64,000 nucleotides of DNA, from the NCBI RefSeq assembly GCF_008329705.1, contig NZ_VTSX01000010.1, forward strand, positions 62,001-126,000. The letters are read 5' to 3'. The DNA comes from Chryseobacterium sp. SN22. GTDB taxonomy: Bacteria; Bacteroidota; Bacteroidia; Flavobacteriales; Weeksellaceae. Position 1 is the first letter of the stretch. Each line of letters opens with the position of its first letter. The notes under the pieces are model-generated. The model did no database searches. It was not told where the DNA came from and worked only from the letters and a program-made list of their open reading frames with translations. Position numbers and translations under genes: made by a program. Shown piece after piece: positions 24,708-34,062 of the stretch.

Positions 24708-27137
24708 ATGATTAAAAACCGTCTCAAAATAGCCTTTATCAATTACCGGAAAAACCTGCTTTCCACCATTATCAATATCCTGGGATTGAGTGTCGGGTTG
24801 TGTGTTTTCCTGTTGGTATTTATACACTGGCAGGACGAGAAATCGTATGAACAGCATAACAAGAATAAAGATCTTATCTTCCTGGTGGAAAATGAAACCG
24901 GTGATTTCGGGAAAATGGTGGTTTCCGGGTATCCTGCACTGGCTGTTTCCAAAGAAAAATTCCCTGAAATAGAGGATTTTGCCATTGCCAATTTCTGGGA
25001 TATTTACAAAGTAAAATTGAATGCGGGAAAAAGATCGGCTTATGTAGCTTCCTGCAGGGCTTCGCAGTCCTATTTCGATTTTTTCCCACTTGAAAAAATT
25101 GCGGGTACATTTAGGAATGCCATTAGCGATAGCCAGAAAATGGCCATCTCCGAACAAACGGCCAAGACCCTTTTTGGTGACGAATATAAGGAATGCATAG
25201 GCAGGACCGTGAAGATCGATGATTCAGAAGGGAAAAATTATATAATCACGGCAGTTTACCGGGTGCCTTCCGAAAATTCCATCTTTAAGCCGGATTTTAT
25301 TATGAAACATCCTGATATAGGCAAAAAAGACCTTTCCTGGACGAATTACAGCTACGTAGGATACTTCAAGATAAAACCGGGTACCGACATTGAAAATCTG
25401 GAAAAAAAACTTTCAGACCAGATGGTCCTGCAGGAAAAAATAGCTGCGGAAAGCTGGGGCGAAAAGTATGACAATAAAAAGAAGGCCCGGGTATTTCTGA
25501 CCCCGATATCCAAAATGAAGCTGGATGCCCGAAGTGAAGGAATAAAAAAGGGCGACAAAAAATCCATCATGATCCTTCTTGGCTTATCTTCGCTGATTCT
25601 TCTGTTGTCGGGCATCAACCTGATCAACCTGAAAACGGCCCAGGCTTCCCAGCGCGCAAAAGAGGTCGGCATCCGAAAGGTAATGGGCAGTACCCGGTCA
25701 GGTCTGGTTCTTCAGTTTTTGCTGGAAACATTTATTCTTTGTGCAGCGGCCTATCTGCTTGCTTTTGCTATGGTTGAACTGTTGCTCCCCGGTTACAATA
25801 CATTCCTCGGCAAAGAAATAAATCTCAATAATCCGGAAATCTTTATTTACAGCGGCTTACTGCTGGCGGTATTTTCGTTGGTTTCAGGACTGATCCCGGC
25901 CCTCTACCTCTCTGATTTCAAACCTGTCAATACCCTGAAAGGAAACTTTGCACGAAGCAGAAGCGGAGCTTTGCTCAGAAATTTTATTTTAACCCTGCAG
26001 CTTATTATTTCGTCTTTTTTTATCATCTGCTCACTGATCATTCATACACAGGTAAGCTATATGATGAACAAAGACCTGGGCTTCAAAGGCGATCAGGTAA
26101 TTTATATTCCTTTTAAAAAGATAGACTGGAAAAATGATTTTAATTACAAAAAATATGTCCTTTTAAAAAGTGAGATCTCAAAAATGCCCGGTGTAGAGGA
26201 GGTTACCGGCTCAGTGAACGCCATCGGAATGGGCATTGCAAATTCTTCTACCGTGAGAAATGCCGCAGACACTACAAAATCCGTACAGAATGTTATTTTA
26301 GGAGCCATTGATTACAATTATTTTTCCTTTTACCAAATGAAATTTGCTTCCGGCAGAAATATCAATCTGCGTCTTGCTTCGGATACCGCTTCAGGAGCAA
26401 TTGCCAATGAAGCCTTCATCCGGAAAATGGGCTGGAACAAAGAGCAGGCTCTGGGTAAAGAAGTTTTTCCGGGATGGGAACAAAAAAAGAAATATAAAAT
26501 TTTGGGCGTTATTAAAGACTTTTATATGAACGGTGTCGACAAGCCGATTGAACCGATTCTTTTTTTTAATTACGATAGAAATTGGTCCAAAAATAACATG
26601 GGAAACATACAGATAAAACTTTTAGGCAACGATATCAACGGAACGTTGGAACGAATCAAAGAATTCTGGACGACCAAAGGCGAACCGGGGTATCCTTATG
26701 ATTTCGAGTTTGTGGATAAACAATTCGCCAAAACATTTGAAAAATTCCAGAAGCAACAAACCCTTTTTACCACTTTGAATATGGTGGTTTTAAGCATTGC
26801 CCTATTAGGACTGTTTGCTCTGTCATCATTACTGATCGGGCAGAAACTTAAAGATGTGGCCATCAGAAAAACGTTGGGTGCCGATAGAAAAACAATTGTC
26901 TGGGATTTAACAAAAAGATTTCTGCTGATCTGTATGATTGCAGTTTTGATCAGCATTCCTTTTGCCTATTATGCAATGAACGAATGGCTCAAGGATTTCG
27001 CCTACCGAATCGATATGCCGGTTTGGCCTTATGTTTTAAGTATGCTTTTATTGCTGGTCCTAACCTTTCTGGTGGTCAGCTTCAAGGCGTGGTATGCTAC
27101 CCGAATTAACCCTATTCAATACCTTAAATACGAGTAA
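24708..27137 (+). CDS. FtsX/MacB-type ABC permease 2
   Basis: An 809-aa paralogue of the preceding permease with the same order of helices and periplasmic domains; the shared signatures are INLKTAQASQRAKEVGIRKV and GQKLKDVAIRKTLGA, and both proteins end in NxxxYLKYE-like tails (IQYLKYE). Divergence is greatest in the periplasmic domains, as expected for partners that contact different parts of a substrate or adaptor. The TolC-like gene follows after 82 bp. Confidence 0.93.
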   Translation: MIKNRLKIAFINYRKNLLSTIINILGLSVGLCVFLLVFIHWQDEKSYEQHNKNKDLIFLVENETGDFGKMVVSGYPALAVSKEKFPEIEDFAIANFWDIYKVKLNAGKRSAYVASCRASQSYFDFFPLEKIAGTFRNAISDSQKMAISEQTAKTLFGDEYKECIGRTVKIDDSEGKNYIITAVYRVPSENSIFKPDFIMKHPDIGKKDLSWTNYSYVGYFKIKPGTDIENLEKKLSDQMVLQEKIAAESWGEKYDNKKKARVFLTPISKMKLDARSEGIKKGDKKSIMILLGLSSLILLLSGINLINLKTAQASQRAKEVGIRKVMGSTRSGLVLQFLLETFILCAAAYLLAFAMVELLLPGYNTFLGKEINLNNPEIFIYSGLLLAVFSLVSGLIPALYLSDFKPVNTLKGNFARSRSGALLRNFILTLQLIISSFFIICSLIIHTQVSYMMNKDLGFKGDQVIYIPFKKIDWKNDFNYKKYVLLKSEISKMPGVEEVTGSVNAIGMGIANSSTVRNAADTTKSVQNVILGAIDYNYFSFYQMKFASGRNINLRLASDTASGAIANEAFIRKMGWNKEQALGKEVFPGWEQKKKYKILGVIKDFYMNGVDKPIEPILFFNYDRNWSKNNMGNIQIKLLGNDINGTLERIKEFWTTKGEPGYPYDFEFVDKQFAKTFEKFQKQQTLFTTLNMVVLSIALLGLFALSSLLIGQKLKDVAIRKTLGADRKTIVWDLTKRFLLICMIAVLISIPFAYYAMNEWLKDFAYRIDMPVWPYVLSMLLLLVLTFLVVSFKAWYATRINPIQYLKYE

Positions 27138-27219
27138 AGCCGGATAGTGGATGCAGGAAATTTTTTAGAATTCCAATCAGACTTTTCTCATCAGTATCAC
27201 CTATTCAATTCATTCAATC

Positions 27220-28503
27220 ATGAAAAAGTTATTCTTTATATTATTAATTAACTTTCTTCCGGCGCAACAGAACTGGACGCTGAAGCAATGCCTGGATTAT
27301 GCTGGGGCAAACCATCCGCTGGTAAAACAGTCTGTGGTGAACATTCAGAAAAACGAAAAAAAGGTATCTGCTGCCAAAGGAATGCTGCTGCCGTCTGCCG
27401 ATGCAGGAATCAATCACAATTATAATTTCGGGAACGGCATTAATCAGGAGAATAACCGGCGGGAAGCCATCAATACCCAAACTGATAACCTCTATGCACA
27501 GGTGAATTGGGAACTGATGAACTGGAGAAATTACCTGAACATCTCTTTATCCAAAATCAATAAGGAAACTTCGGATTACCGGATGAAGCAGACCGCAAAT
27601 GAAGTTAAAATGAATATCATCCGGATGTTTTTCACTTATCACAACAGCAAAAGCAGGCTGGAAGTATTGGAGACGCAACTGTCGGGAATTGAGAACCAGA
27701 TCAGGCGTACCGAAAAAGAAGTGGAAATCGGAAACCGGCCGAAAAGCGATATATACGATATAAAAGCCAACCTCGGAACCATGCAGGAACAGTGGGTTTC
27801 TGCCCGGAACCAGAGAGACCTCTCCAGGATTGACCTGCTCAATGCCCTGGCCATTACCCAGGACACCCTGGATTTTGTAATGCCCGAAGAAAGTCTTCCC
27901 GATTCGGATTTCAACGATTCCCGATTCGTCCGTAATCTCCTGGAAAAGAATCCTGCGTATCAGGCCATTCAAAAGGAAATCGAGGCACAGCAGAAAAATG
28001 TAGAAATTGGCAGATCAGCATATCTTCCGGCTTTAACAGGTTCCTGCATTTGGTCGAGCTTCTATAACAGGATTCTGGAAAAACCTGCTTCCGCCTTTAC
28101 AGACCAGATCAGAGACAACAAAAACCGGCAGATTTCTTTCGGGTTAAGTATTCCGGTATTTAACAAATTACAGGTAAAAAGCAATATTGAAAATGCCAAA
28201 CTGAATGTCATCAATTCCTATTACGACAAAGAGATTATTATCAACAATCTTACCCAAAACATCAATTCCATCCGGGTACAATTTCTTAATGCACAGGAAA
28301 AGTACAGGCTTCTGGAAGCCAATTTCGAAAATCAGCGGCTGTCGTTTCAGAAGTCGGAGGAAAAATACAAAGAAGGATTAATGGATGCCTACACTTTTTT
28401 CGTCGTAAGAAACAATTGGCTACAGGCCAATTATACCCTCATCAGCAGTAAAAACGAAGTAATTCAGCAAACGGAGCTGCTGAAGGTTTTGGGAAATAAA
28501 TGA
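27220..28503 (+). CDS. TolC-family outer membrane channel
   Basis: The 427-aa protein begins with a short signal peptide (MKKLFFILLINFLPAQQ) and then the usual start of TolC proteins in this phylum, WTLKQCLDYAGANHPLVKQS. It shows the internal duplication of helix-rich halves, with YAQVNWELMNWRNYLNISLS in the first and FGLSIPVFNKLQVKSNIENA in the second. It completes the tripartite exporter with the adaptor, ATPase and two permeases. A terminator lies 82 bp past the stop, which marks the end of the operon. Confidence 0.93.
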   Translation: MKKLFFILLINFLPAQQNWTLKQCLDYAGANHPLVKQSVVNIQKNEKKVSAAKGMLLPSADAGINHNYNFGNGINQENNRREAINTQTDNLYAQVNWELMNWRNYLNISLSKINKETSDYRMKQTANEVKMNIIRMFFTYHNSKSRLEVLETQLSGIENQIRRTEKEVEIGNRPKSDIYDIKANLGTMQEQWVSARNQRDLSRIDLLNALAITQDTLDFVMPEESLPDSDFNDSRFVRNLLEKNPAYQAIQKEIEAQQKNVEIGRSAYLPALTGSCIWSSFYNRILEKPASAFTDQIRDNKNRQISFGLSIPVFNKLQVKSNIENAKLNVINSYYDKEIIINNLTQNINSIRVQFLNAQEKYRLLEANFENQRLSFQKSEEKYKEGLMDAYTFFVVRNNWLQANYTLISSKNEVIQQTELLKVLGNK

Positions 28504-28584
28504 TTCATAATTTCAGCCGGTCATAAATCTTCTAATTCCTGCTCTATATTCATTTCATTATCATTATATATATTTATTCGTCAG

Positions 28585-28610
28585 CCCTCTGCAATGCGTA
28601 GAGGGTTTTT
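28585..28610 (+). terminator. Terminator of the efflux operon
   Basis: CCCTCT pairs with AGAGGG (plus G-U and C-G pairs inside) and is followed by TTTTT. The surrounding gap 28504-28830 otherwise shows only AT-rich DNA. Confidence 0.75.
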
Positions 28611-28830
28611 AGTCCTATAGAAATTTTGAATTATTTTAAATAAGAGACCAAGTATTTTCAGGCAACGAAATAAACAGCTGATTAACATATATTTACATAT
28701 TAATTTAGAAAAATTTAATTATAAGTACATGAATTGTATTAATAAAATTATTTTATTGCTTTTCACAATTTATTTATCTTCGCTTTTTCAAAAATCGTAT
28801 ATTAATCTTTACTTTTAAGAAATAATAACT

Positions 28831-29325
28831 ATGCCGCTCAGCCCGCACAAACTGATTCCGATGACCGATTTCGTGATAGAATATTATTCTCATGAGGGAT
28901 ATGCGGATCTGCAGACCCTGAAACTGATGAATAATTATGCAACGTTTCTGAAAAAACCGTTGACGTTGGGGATGTTTGTTCCGGTGGATGAAAAGGGAAA
29001 TATTCTGAAGGAACCTAAAAATTACACTTCCTGGAAATCTCTGAAGCATAACAAAAAAGGATCTGCCGGCAATGCAGAAAGTGCGGTATTTGAAGAATAT
29101 AAAGTGTATCAGAAAGCTGAGAGAAAATGCCTTTTTGAAGGCTTTACAATTGCCTATAATGGCTATTCGGTGGTGAGAATTGTTGCTGAGTATGACAAAT
29201 CGATAGAATTATCTTTCAATAAAAATGATAAGTCATTTCAAAGCTTTAACGACATAGAATCATTGACACGTTTCGGCGAAATATATCTGAATGGCGCTGC
29301 TTTGAAAAAAATCGGAATTCAGTGA
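28831..29325 (+). CDS. Hypothetical protein, 164 aa
   Basis: A soluble protein with no signal peptide and no family I recognise. It begins MPLSPHKLIPMTDFVIEYYS, and the text LFEGFTIAYNGYSVVRIVAE in the middle looks like a beta-rich core. Codon use resembles the neighbours, and a long open frame supports a real gene. It stands alone behind an AT-rich gap. Confidence 0.6.
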   Translation: MPLSPHKLIPMTDFVIEYYSHEGYADLQTLKLMNNYATFLKKPLTLGMFVPVDEKGNILKEPKNYTSWKSLKHNKKGSAGNAESAVFEEYKVYQKAERKCLFEGFTIAYNGYSVVRIVAEYDKSIELSFNKNDKSFQSFNDIESLTRFGEIYLNGAALKKIGIQ

Positions 29326-29328
29326 TCA

Positions 29329-29457
29329 TTATCTGATAAAATGATCTTCGTTGATCAATGAGATAAACTCGGACATATTTTTGTTGGAGTTTGAAAAAAA
29401 AGAAAGTTTTTTGACAACTTTTTTAATAACCGGTAAGTTGAGGATTTGCTTAGCCAT
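29329..29457 (-). CDS. Possible small peptide, 42 aa
   Basis: From the ATG at 29457: MAKQILNLPVIKKVVKKLSF, then SNSNKNMSEFISLINEDHFIR. The N-terminal half is a basic amphipathic helix candidate. The stop lies 3 bp from the stop of the convergent gene. No leader or Cys pattern is present. Whether it is translated is uncertain. Confidence 0.3.
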   Translation of the reverse strand: MAKQILNLPVIKKVVKKLSFFSNSNKNMSEFISLINEDHFIR

Positions 29458-29706
29458 AACAGATGTTTTTAAAATTAAATGATTTTCGCGACCCTTCAGG
29501 CTCGTATGGATTATTTCCCCCTTAAGTCTCTTATTCTGAATAAACAAAGTCTGTACCCCTTTTAAAAAACTTGCAATAATTAACATAAATAAATTATGCA
29601 TCTGATAAGTTTATGATTTCTGAAAGATTTTAACAGATGTTTATAAAGATAAAATTCCCGCAGATTCTGAGCATCCGTGGGAATTTAAAATTTTAATAAT
29701 CTAAAA

Positions 29707-31005
29707 TTATCCTTTTACCGCTTTACCATATACTTCCAATGCACGCTTCCGGGCAAAAGTATGTTCTACGACAGGTTCGGTTTTCAGATCTTCTTCACTG
29801 AGCCATTTTTTGATGTATTTCTGATCCTTATCGAATTTTTTGGTCTGCTCTGCCGGATTAAAGACCCTGAAATATGGTGCCGCATCACAGCCACAGCCCG
29901 CCGCCCACTGCCAATTACCGTTATTGGAAGACAGTTCGTAATCCAGAAGCTTTTCGGCAAAATAGGCTTCTCCCCACCTCCAGTCGATCAGCAGGTGCTT
30001 GGTCAGAAAGCTGGCCACCACCATCCGTACCCGGTTGTGCATAAACCCTACTTCATTCAGCTGCCGCATTCCTGCATCAACAATAGGATAACCGGTTTTG
30101 CCTTCGCACCAGATCTTAAACTCCTTCTCATCATTCCGCCATTGGATGTTTTCGTATTTACCTTTAAAAGGATGATTGATTACTTTTGGGAAATGATAGA
30201 GAATCTGCATGAAAAATTCCCTCCAGATCAGTTCGTTCAGCCAGATTTCGTTATGCTCCGATGCATAATTGACACACTGTCTTACGGAAATCGTTCCGAA
30301 ACGGAGGGCAACGCCCAGGTGGGTTGTATGATCCATACCGGGATAATCCCGGTACGTACCGTAATCTTCAATAATTGATTTTTTCAGGTCCGGTTTTTCA
30401 TCTTTAATAGCTGTCTTTTCGAATCCTATATCTTTTAATTCAGGAAACTCCGGTGCAGAATAGGGTAAAAACTGAGAAAAGTCGGTTTTGTAAATTTTGA
30501 TTTGATTGTCTTTCAGAACTTCTTTCCATTTTCTGGAATACGGTGTATAAACGGTGTAAGGTTTACCATCCTTTTTAGTAACCTCGTCTTTATGAAAAAT
30601 TACCTGATCTTTAGAAGATTTCAGCTCGACATTCTGTTTTTTCAGAAACTCAGCGACTTCTTTATCACGCTGTATGGCTCCCGGCTCGTAATCCTCATTG
30701 CAGAAAACAGTATCAACTTTAAAATCTTTTGTCAGCTTTTCGAACACGTCTAAAGGCTTGCTTCGAAATGTAGTCAGCCCGCTTTTGTGCTTTTTCAACT
30801 CCTCATGAATGCCTTTCAGTGCGCGATGGAAATAGTCTACCCTCTTATCCGATTTGTTTTCCAGCTTATCAAGAATCCCGGTATCGTAAATAAATACAGG
30901 CAGCACATCCAATCCCGATTTCAGGGCTTCTGAAAGTCCGCAATTGTCTTCGAGCCTCAGGTCCCTTCTGAACCAGAAAATGTTTATTTTTTGCTTCTCA
31001 GACAT
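29707..31005 (-). CDS. phrB: Deoxyribodipyrimidine photo-lyase / cryptochrome
   Basis: The enzyme repairs UV-induced pyrimidine dimers with light, using FAD. From the ATG at 31005 (an ORF extension to 31056 is not credible) it has 432 aa: an N-terminal Rossmann-like antenna domain starting INIFWFRRDLRLEDN, and the FAD domain with INELIWREFFMQIL-like text, GMRQLNEVGFMHNRVRM, DWRWGEAYFAEKLLDYE and NNGNWQWAAGCGCDAAPYFR. These fit class I CPD photolyases. It begins 4 bp after the stop of the SRPBCC gene, so the two form an operon. Confidence 0.93.
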   Translation of the reverse strand: MSEKQKINIFWFRRDLRLEDNCGLSEALKSGLDVLPVFIYDTGILDKLENKSDKRVDYFHRALKGIHEELKKHKSGLTTFRSKPLDVFEKLTKDFKVDTVFCNEDYEPGAIQRDKEVAEFLKKQNVELKSSKDQVIFHKDEVTKKDGKPYTVYTPYSRKWKEVLKDNQIKIYKTDFSQFLPYSAPEFPELKDIGFEKTAIKDEKPDLKKSIIEDYGTYRDYPGMDHTTHLGVALRFGTISVRQCVNYASEHNEIWLNELIWREFFMQILYHFPKVINHPFKGKYENIQWRNDEKEFKIWCEGKTGYPIVDAGMRQLNEVGFMHNRVRMVVASFLTKHLLIDWRWGEAYFAEKLLDYELSSNNGNWQWAAGCGCDAAPYFRVFNPAEQTKKFDKDQKYIKKWLSEEDLKTEPVVEHTFARKRALEVYGKAVKG

Positions 31006-31009
31006 TCCT

Positions 31010-31471
31010 TTATTTTTGATTGAACATTTTTTCAAGAACCTGATAGCGGTAATCAAAAATACCTTCCACCTTTTTCTTCACCATTACGTTGTGGGCAATT
31101 TCTCCCAGAAAACCCAACGGTAATTCGTAATCCACCGTGTCTTTCATCAGTATCCCCTTATCATTTTCGATAAATTCGTGGAAATGATGCCACAGTTTGT
31201 AAGGCCCCTGTTTCTGGAAATCCGTAAAGCTCTTCCGATCGTCGACGTGAATGATCTCGGTCTGCCATTTCATTTTTATTCCGAATAAAGGTGAAACGAA
31301 GTAATCAATGATCATTCCTTCATAAATTTCATCGTTTTCAAATTTTGTCAGTACAATGAAATTCATTTCTTTAGGGGTTATTTTTGAAAGGTTACCAGCA
31401 GAAGAGAAGAATTTCCAGGCGGTTTCGATATCACAGTCGAGCTGCTGTTCACGGTAGAGTCGGTGTTTCAT
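31010..31471 (-). CDS. SRPBCC-family protein
   Basis: The 153-aa protein matches the START/SRPBCC cyclase-dehydrase group: CDIETAWKFFSSAGNLSKIT near the N-terminus, MIIDYFVSPLFGIKMKWQTE in the middle, HHFHEFIENDKGILMKDTVD and LPLGFLGEIAH later. Such proteins form a cavity for hydrophobic ligands; the ligand is not known. Coupling with photolyase genes, as here, is common in bacteria. Confidence 0.85.
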   Translation of the reverse strand: MKHRLYREQQLDCDIETAWKFFSSAGNLSKITPKEMNFIVLTKFENDEIYEGMIIDYFVSPLFGIKMKWQTEIIHVDDRKSFTDFQKQGPYKLWHHFHEFIENDKGILMKDTVDYELPLGFLGEIAHNVMVKKKVEGIFDYRYQVLEKMFNQK

Positions 31472-31506
31472 TGATAAATTATTATATTTTCTTCATTACA
31501 AAAATA

Positions 31507-31531
31507 AAACCGCTTCTTTCGAAACGGTTTT
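31507..31531 (-). terminator. Terminator of the T9SS cargo gene
   Basis: Minus strand AAAACCGTTTC pairs with GAAGCGGTTTT (one G-U) around GAAA, followed by A then TTTTTG. Confidence 0.75.
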
Positions 31532-31538
31532 AAAATTA

Positions 31539-32750
31539 TTACTTTTTAATAAAATTGAAAGTTTTAAAGCCAACCTGTATAATATATGAGCCTTTGACAA
31601 GCTTTTCAATATTGATTTTTTCATTTGAAGAAATACGTCCTGATGAAATCCGCTGTCCGGCGAGGTTGTATATTTCATAAACTTCATTCGCAGATATTCC
31701 TGAAAGCTGAATATAATCTGCCGACGGATTAGGATATACTTTAATCTGTTCTTTTGCTTTATTGGTTTCTCCTGTCGAAAGCGTCGAAGAAAAACTTAAA
31801 GGAACATTGTAATCCTGTACGGAGGCTCCGTTGGACTGTGCTATTCTCCACATAAAATTATATGTACCGTAACTGGATGGATTTGTAATAAGTCCGGACA
31901 CTATAATCTGAACCTGAGCTCCTGCTGGAATGGAGATGCCGGGGTTTGCCCCACCGGTAGACAATTGGATTCCGGATGCCCATGATCCCCCTACACCACT
32001 ACCAAATGATGCACTACAAGGATAAGCGGTTCCGTTTACCTTGAAAGTCACATACGAATTGAGATTTGATCCTCCGGAAACAACAGGGGAAATAGATGGA
32101 TATCCTGAAGGCAGCCAAAGATAAAACACATTCGGAACAGAGGTCCCAGTTCCAATAGCCTGTGAAGTTGTATAAGTAAATGTATAGGCCGAAGGCTGTC
32201 CAAGAGTATTGTTATTTACCGTTACCGTTGGCGCAGCAGCCAAACTAAAATTCAATGGAGAACTGAAATTCTGTACAGTGGCCCCGTTGGCCTGTGATGT
32301 TCTCCATGTAAAGTTGTATGTCCCATAACTGGATGGATTTGTAATAAGTCCGGATACTGTAATTTGAATTTCTGCTCCTGCAGGAATAGAGATTCCAGGG
32401 TTTGCCCCACCGGTAGACAATTGTATTCCGGATGCCCATGATCCCCCTACACCACTACCAAATGATGTGGTACAAGGATAAGCAACACCATTTACCTTGA
32501 AAGTGACATAAGGATTGAGATTTGATCCTCCGGAAACGAGAGGAGATATGGCAGGATATCCTGAAGGCATAGATAAATAAAATACGTTTGGAGTGGATGT
32601 TCCCGTTCCGATGGCCTGTGAAGTGGTATACGTAAATGTATATACAGCCGGCTGTCCAAGAGTATTGTTGCTTACCGTTACCGTTTGTGCAGTAATCCAA
32701 TTAAAATTTAATAATATCCCCAGAATTAATAAATAAAAATGTTTATTCAT
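31539..32750 (-). CDS. Two-repeat surface protein with type IX secretion sorting domain
   Basis: A 403-aa secreted protein: signal peptide 1-21 (ends WITAQ), two tandem domains of about 152 aa (23-174 and 175 to about 320), and a type A T9SS C-terminal domain from about 335 (VYPNPSADYIQLSG, YNLAGQRISSG, YIIQVGFKTFNFIKK). The domains are Ser/Thr/Gly-rich beta structure, each with two Cys-containing text blocks (AYPC). About 85% of residues look identical between repeats, so the duplication is recent. It probably sits on the cell surface; function unknown. Confidence 0.88.
   Translation of the reverse strand: MNKHFYLLILGILLNFNWITAQTVTVSNNTLGQPAVYTFTYTTSQAIGTGTSTPNVFYLSMPSGYPAISPLVSGGSNLNPYVTFKVNGVAYPCTTSFGSGVGGSWASGIQLSTGGANPGISIPAGAEIQITVSGLITNPSSYGTYNFTWRTSQANGATVQNFSSPLNFSLAAAPTVTVNNNTLGQPSAYTFTYTTSQAIGTGTSVPNVFYLWLPSGYPSISPVVSGGSNLNSYVTFKVNGTAYPCSASFGSGVGGSWASGIQLSTGGANPGISIPAGAQVQIIVSGLITNPSSYGTYNFMWRIAQSNGASVQDYNVPLSFSSTLSTGETNKAKEQIKVYPNPSADYIQLSGISANEVYEIYNLAGQRISSGRISSNEKINIEKLVKGSYIIQVGFKTFNFIKK
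31790..32684 (-). repeat. Tandem 456-bp coding duplication
   Basis: Two in-frame units inside the T9SS cargo gene, 32229-32684 and about 31790-32228. Long stretches are identical, for example CAATTGTCTACCGGTGGGGC in both. Such repeats can change copy number by recombination. Confidence 0.8.
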
Positions 32751-32949
32751 AAATATAATTTAAATATTTTTTTTGCCAATTTTAAAATTAGAAAAGCCTT
32801 TATCGATCGGACTTTACGACGATTAAAGGCACGCAAAAATAGTATTTAAACAGTAATTTTTAAAACATTTAATTTAAAAAAATCATGGAAAAATGTAATA
32901 TCCACAACCCTAGAAATTTATAGTATTTATTTTTTTAAATCATACTTAA

Positions 32950-33050
32950 TAATGAATTAAATGCAGTATGAGAAAGTCTCATCATCTGAAGGTATTTAAT
33001 ATGCTGCTGTATGTCCGACAGCTTTTAATACGTTATAAGTTTGCAAAGAC
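32950..33050 (-). pseudogene. Degenerate 3' end of a DUF2459 (TIGR02117) gene
   Basis: The minus strand translates to TYNVLKAVGHTAAY, a stop, IPSDDETFSY, which lines up with the C-terminus of the intact gene at 33282 (TWANNALKAAGQKAAWWTPSDYGIFLHY). The DNA matches over about 55 bp at roughly 70%. It is a decayed partial duplicate. Confidence 0.6.
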
Positions 33051-33097
33051 GTTTTAAAACAAAATCAGATCTTTGATCATTTATTTGAAGTTTAAAC

Positions 33098-33280
33098 TTA
33101 ATTATAAATCCACATCAGCACAGGTTTTCCGGACTTCTGAAGTATCGGATCGATTTCTTTCATCGCATTGTTGGAAACTGTCGGACAACCCCATCCTTCC
33201 GGGGAACCTTTTGGAAAGACCTCCTTATCACTCATCAGGTTCCAGGAATGGAATACAATGAAGCCTAAAAACTTCACAGG
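33098..33280 (-). pseudogene. C-terminal remnant of an L,D-transpeptidase (YkuD_2 type)
   Basis: The reading VKFLGFIVFHSWNLMSD, then EGWGCPTVSNNAMKEIDPIL and KPVLMWIYN, ends like murein L,D-transpeptidases of the YkuD_2 group, with the catalytic-site text (H at FHSW, then GWGC). The N-terminal two-thirds is missing: the intact DUF2459 gene ends right next to it. No likely start exists. It lies between a DUF2459 remnant and the intact DUF2459 gene, which points to a duplication-deletion event. Confidence 0.65.
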
Positions 33281-33281
33281 C

Positions 33282-33965
33282 TTATTTATAATGAAGGAAA
33301 ATCCCATAATCTGAAGGCGTCCACCATGCTGCTTTCTGCCCGGCAGCTTTTAAAGCATTATTCGCCCAGGTATTACAGGTATCCAGGAAGCTGTATTTAC
33401 CGTTAGCGTCGTAAAAAGCATCGTTGTTTCCATACACGGCGTCGGTAGGAACCAAAATATAGTTTCCACCGGCATCTTTATCAAATTTTTCATCAACAAA
33501 TTTCACCAGATCTTTATATTGATTCCTGCTGACCATGATCATTTTACAGTCGTCACCTTCTTTCATCGTTTTATAATAACTGCAGTGCATGGCCGATTCG
33601 CTAAGCCAGAATGCCGCTTTGAAAGCCGTTGAAAACTTCAGGTCGGCCCAGGTCGGTGTATCGAGATAAAAGCCCTTATCGCCCCACCCGATCCCTACAA
33701 ACTGGTAACCGGTTTCTTTGGACTTGGTGTTGCTGAACGGGATTTTTGTGCTCCAGTCATGCAGATCAGTCTTTACCGGCATGACGATATCGGTATGAAC
33801 ACCATTGGTATAAATGTAAATCGGGATTTCTTTTTTCTGCCCGTCATCCTTTGCCGGAACTTCTATAAAAGGAAGGAAATATCCGGCGGCAACATAAACC
33901 ACAATAATTCCCAGAACAATCCCCAATGTTTTCAGAATCAGCAGAGCCATTTTTTTCACCGTCAT
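33282..33965 (-). CDS. TIGR02117/DUF2459 family protein
   Basis: From the ATG at 33965 (MTVKKMALLILKTLG) the protein has 227 aa, with one N-terminal membrane helix (about 7-27) and a periplasmic domain. Family marks are IYTNGVHTDIVMPV, FVGIGWGDKGFYLDTPTW, SRNQYKDLVKFVDE and the C-terminal TCNTWANNALKAAG. The His and Cys in these motifs suggest an enzyme of papain-like type, but no activity is established. A TACTTTTG -7 element lies 40-50 bp upstream on the minus strand, so the longer ORF to 34088 is not used. The mature domain faces the periplasm. Confidence 0.85.
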   Translation of the reverse strand: MTVKKMALLILKTLGIVLGIIVVYVAAGYFLPFIEVPAKDDGQKKEIPIYIYTNGVHTDIVMPVKTDLHDWSTKIPFSNTKSKETGYQFVGIGWGDKGFYLDTPTWADLKFSTAFKAAFWLSESAMHCSYYKTMKEGDDCKMIMVSRNQYKDLVKFVDEKFDKDAGGNYILVPTDAVYGNNDAFYDANGKYSFLDTCNTWANNALKAAGQKAAWWTPSDYGIFLHYK

Positions 33966-34062
33966 GTTTGATAATTTAATAAAATTTAATGTGTAATTTT
34001 TCGCAAAAGTATTGGTTTCAATTGAAATTTTTGTTAAATTTAAATACAAATACTTCACAAAT

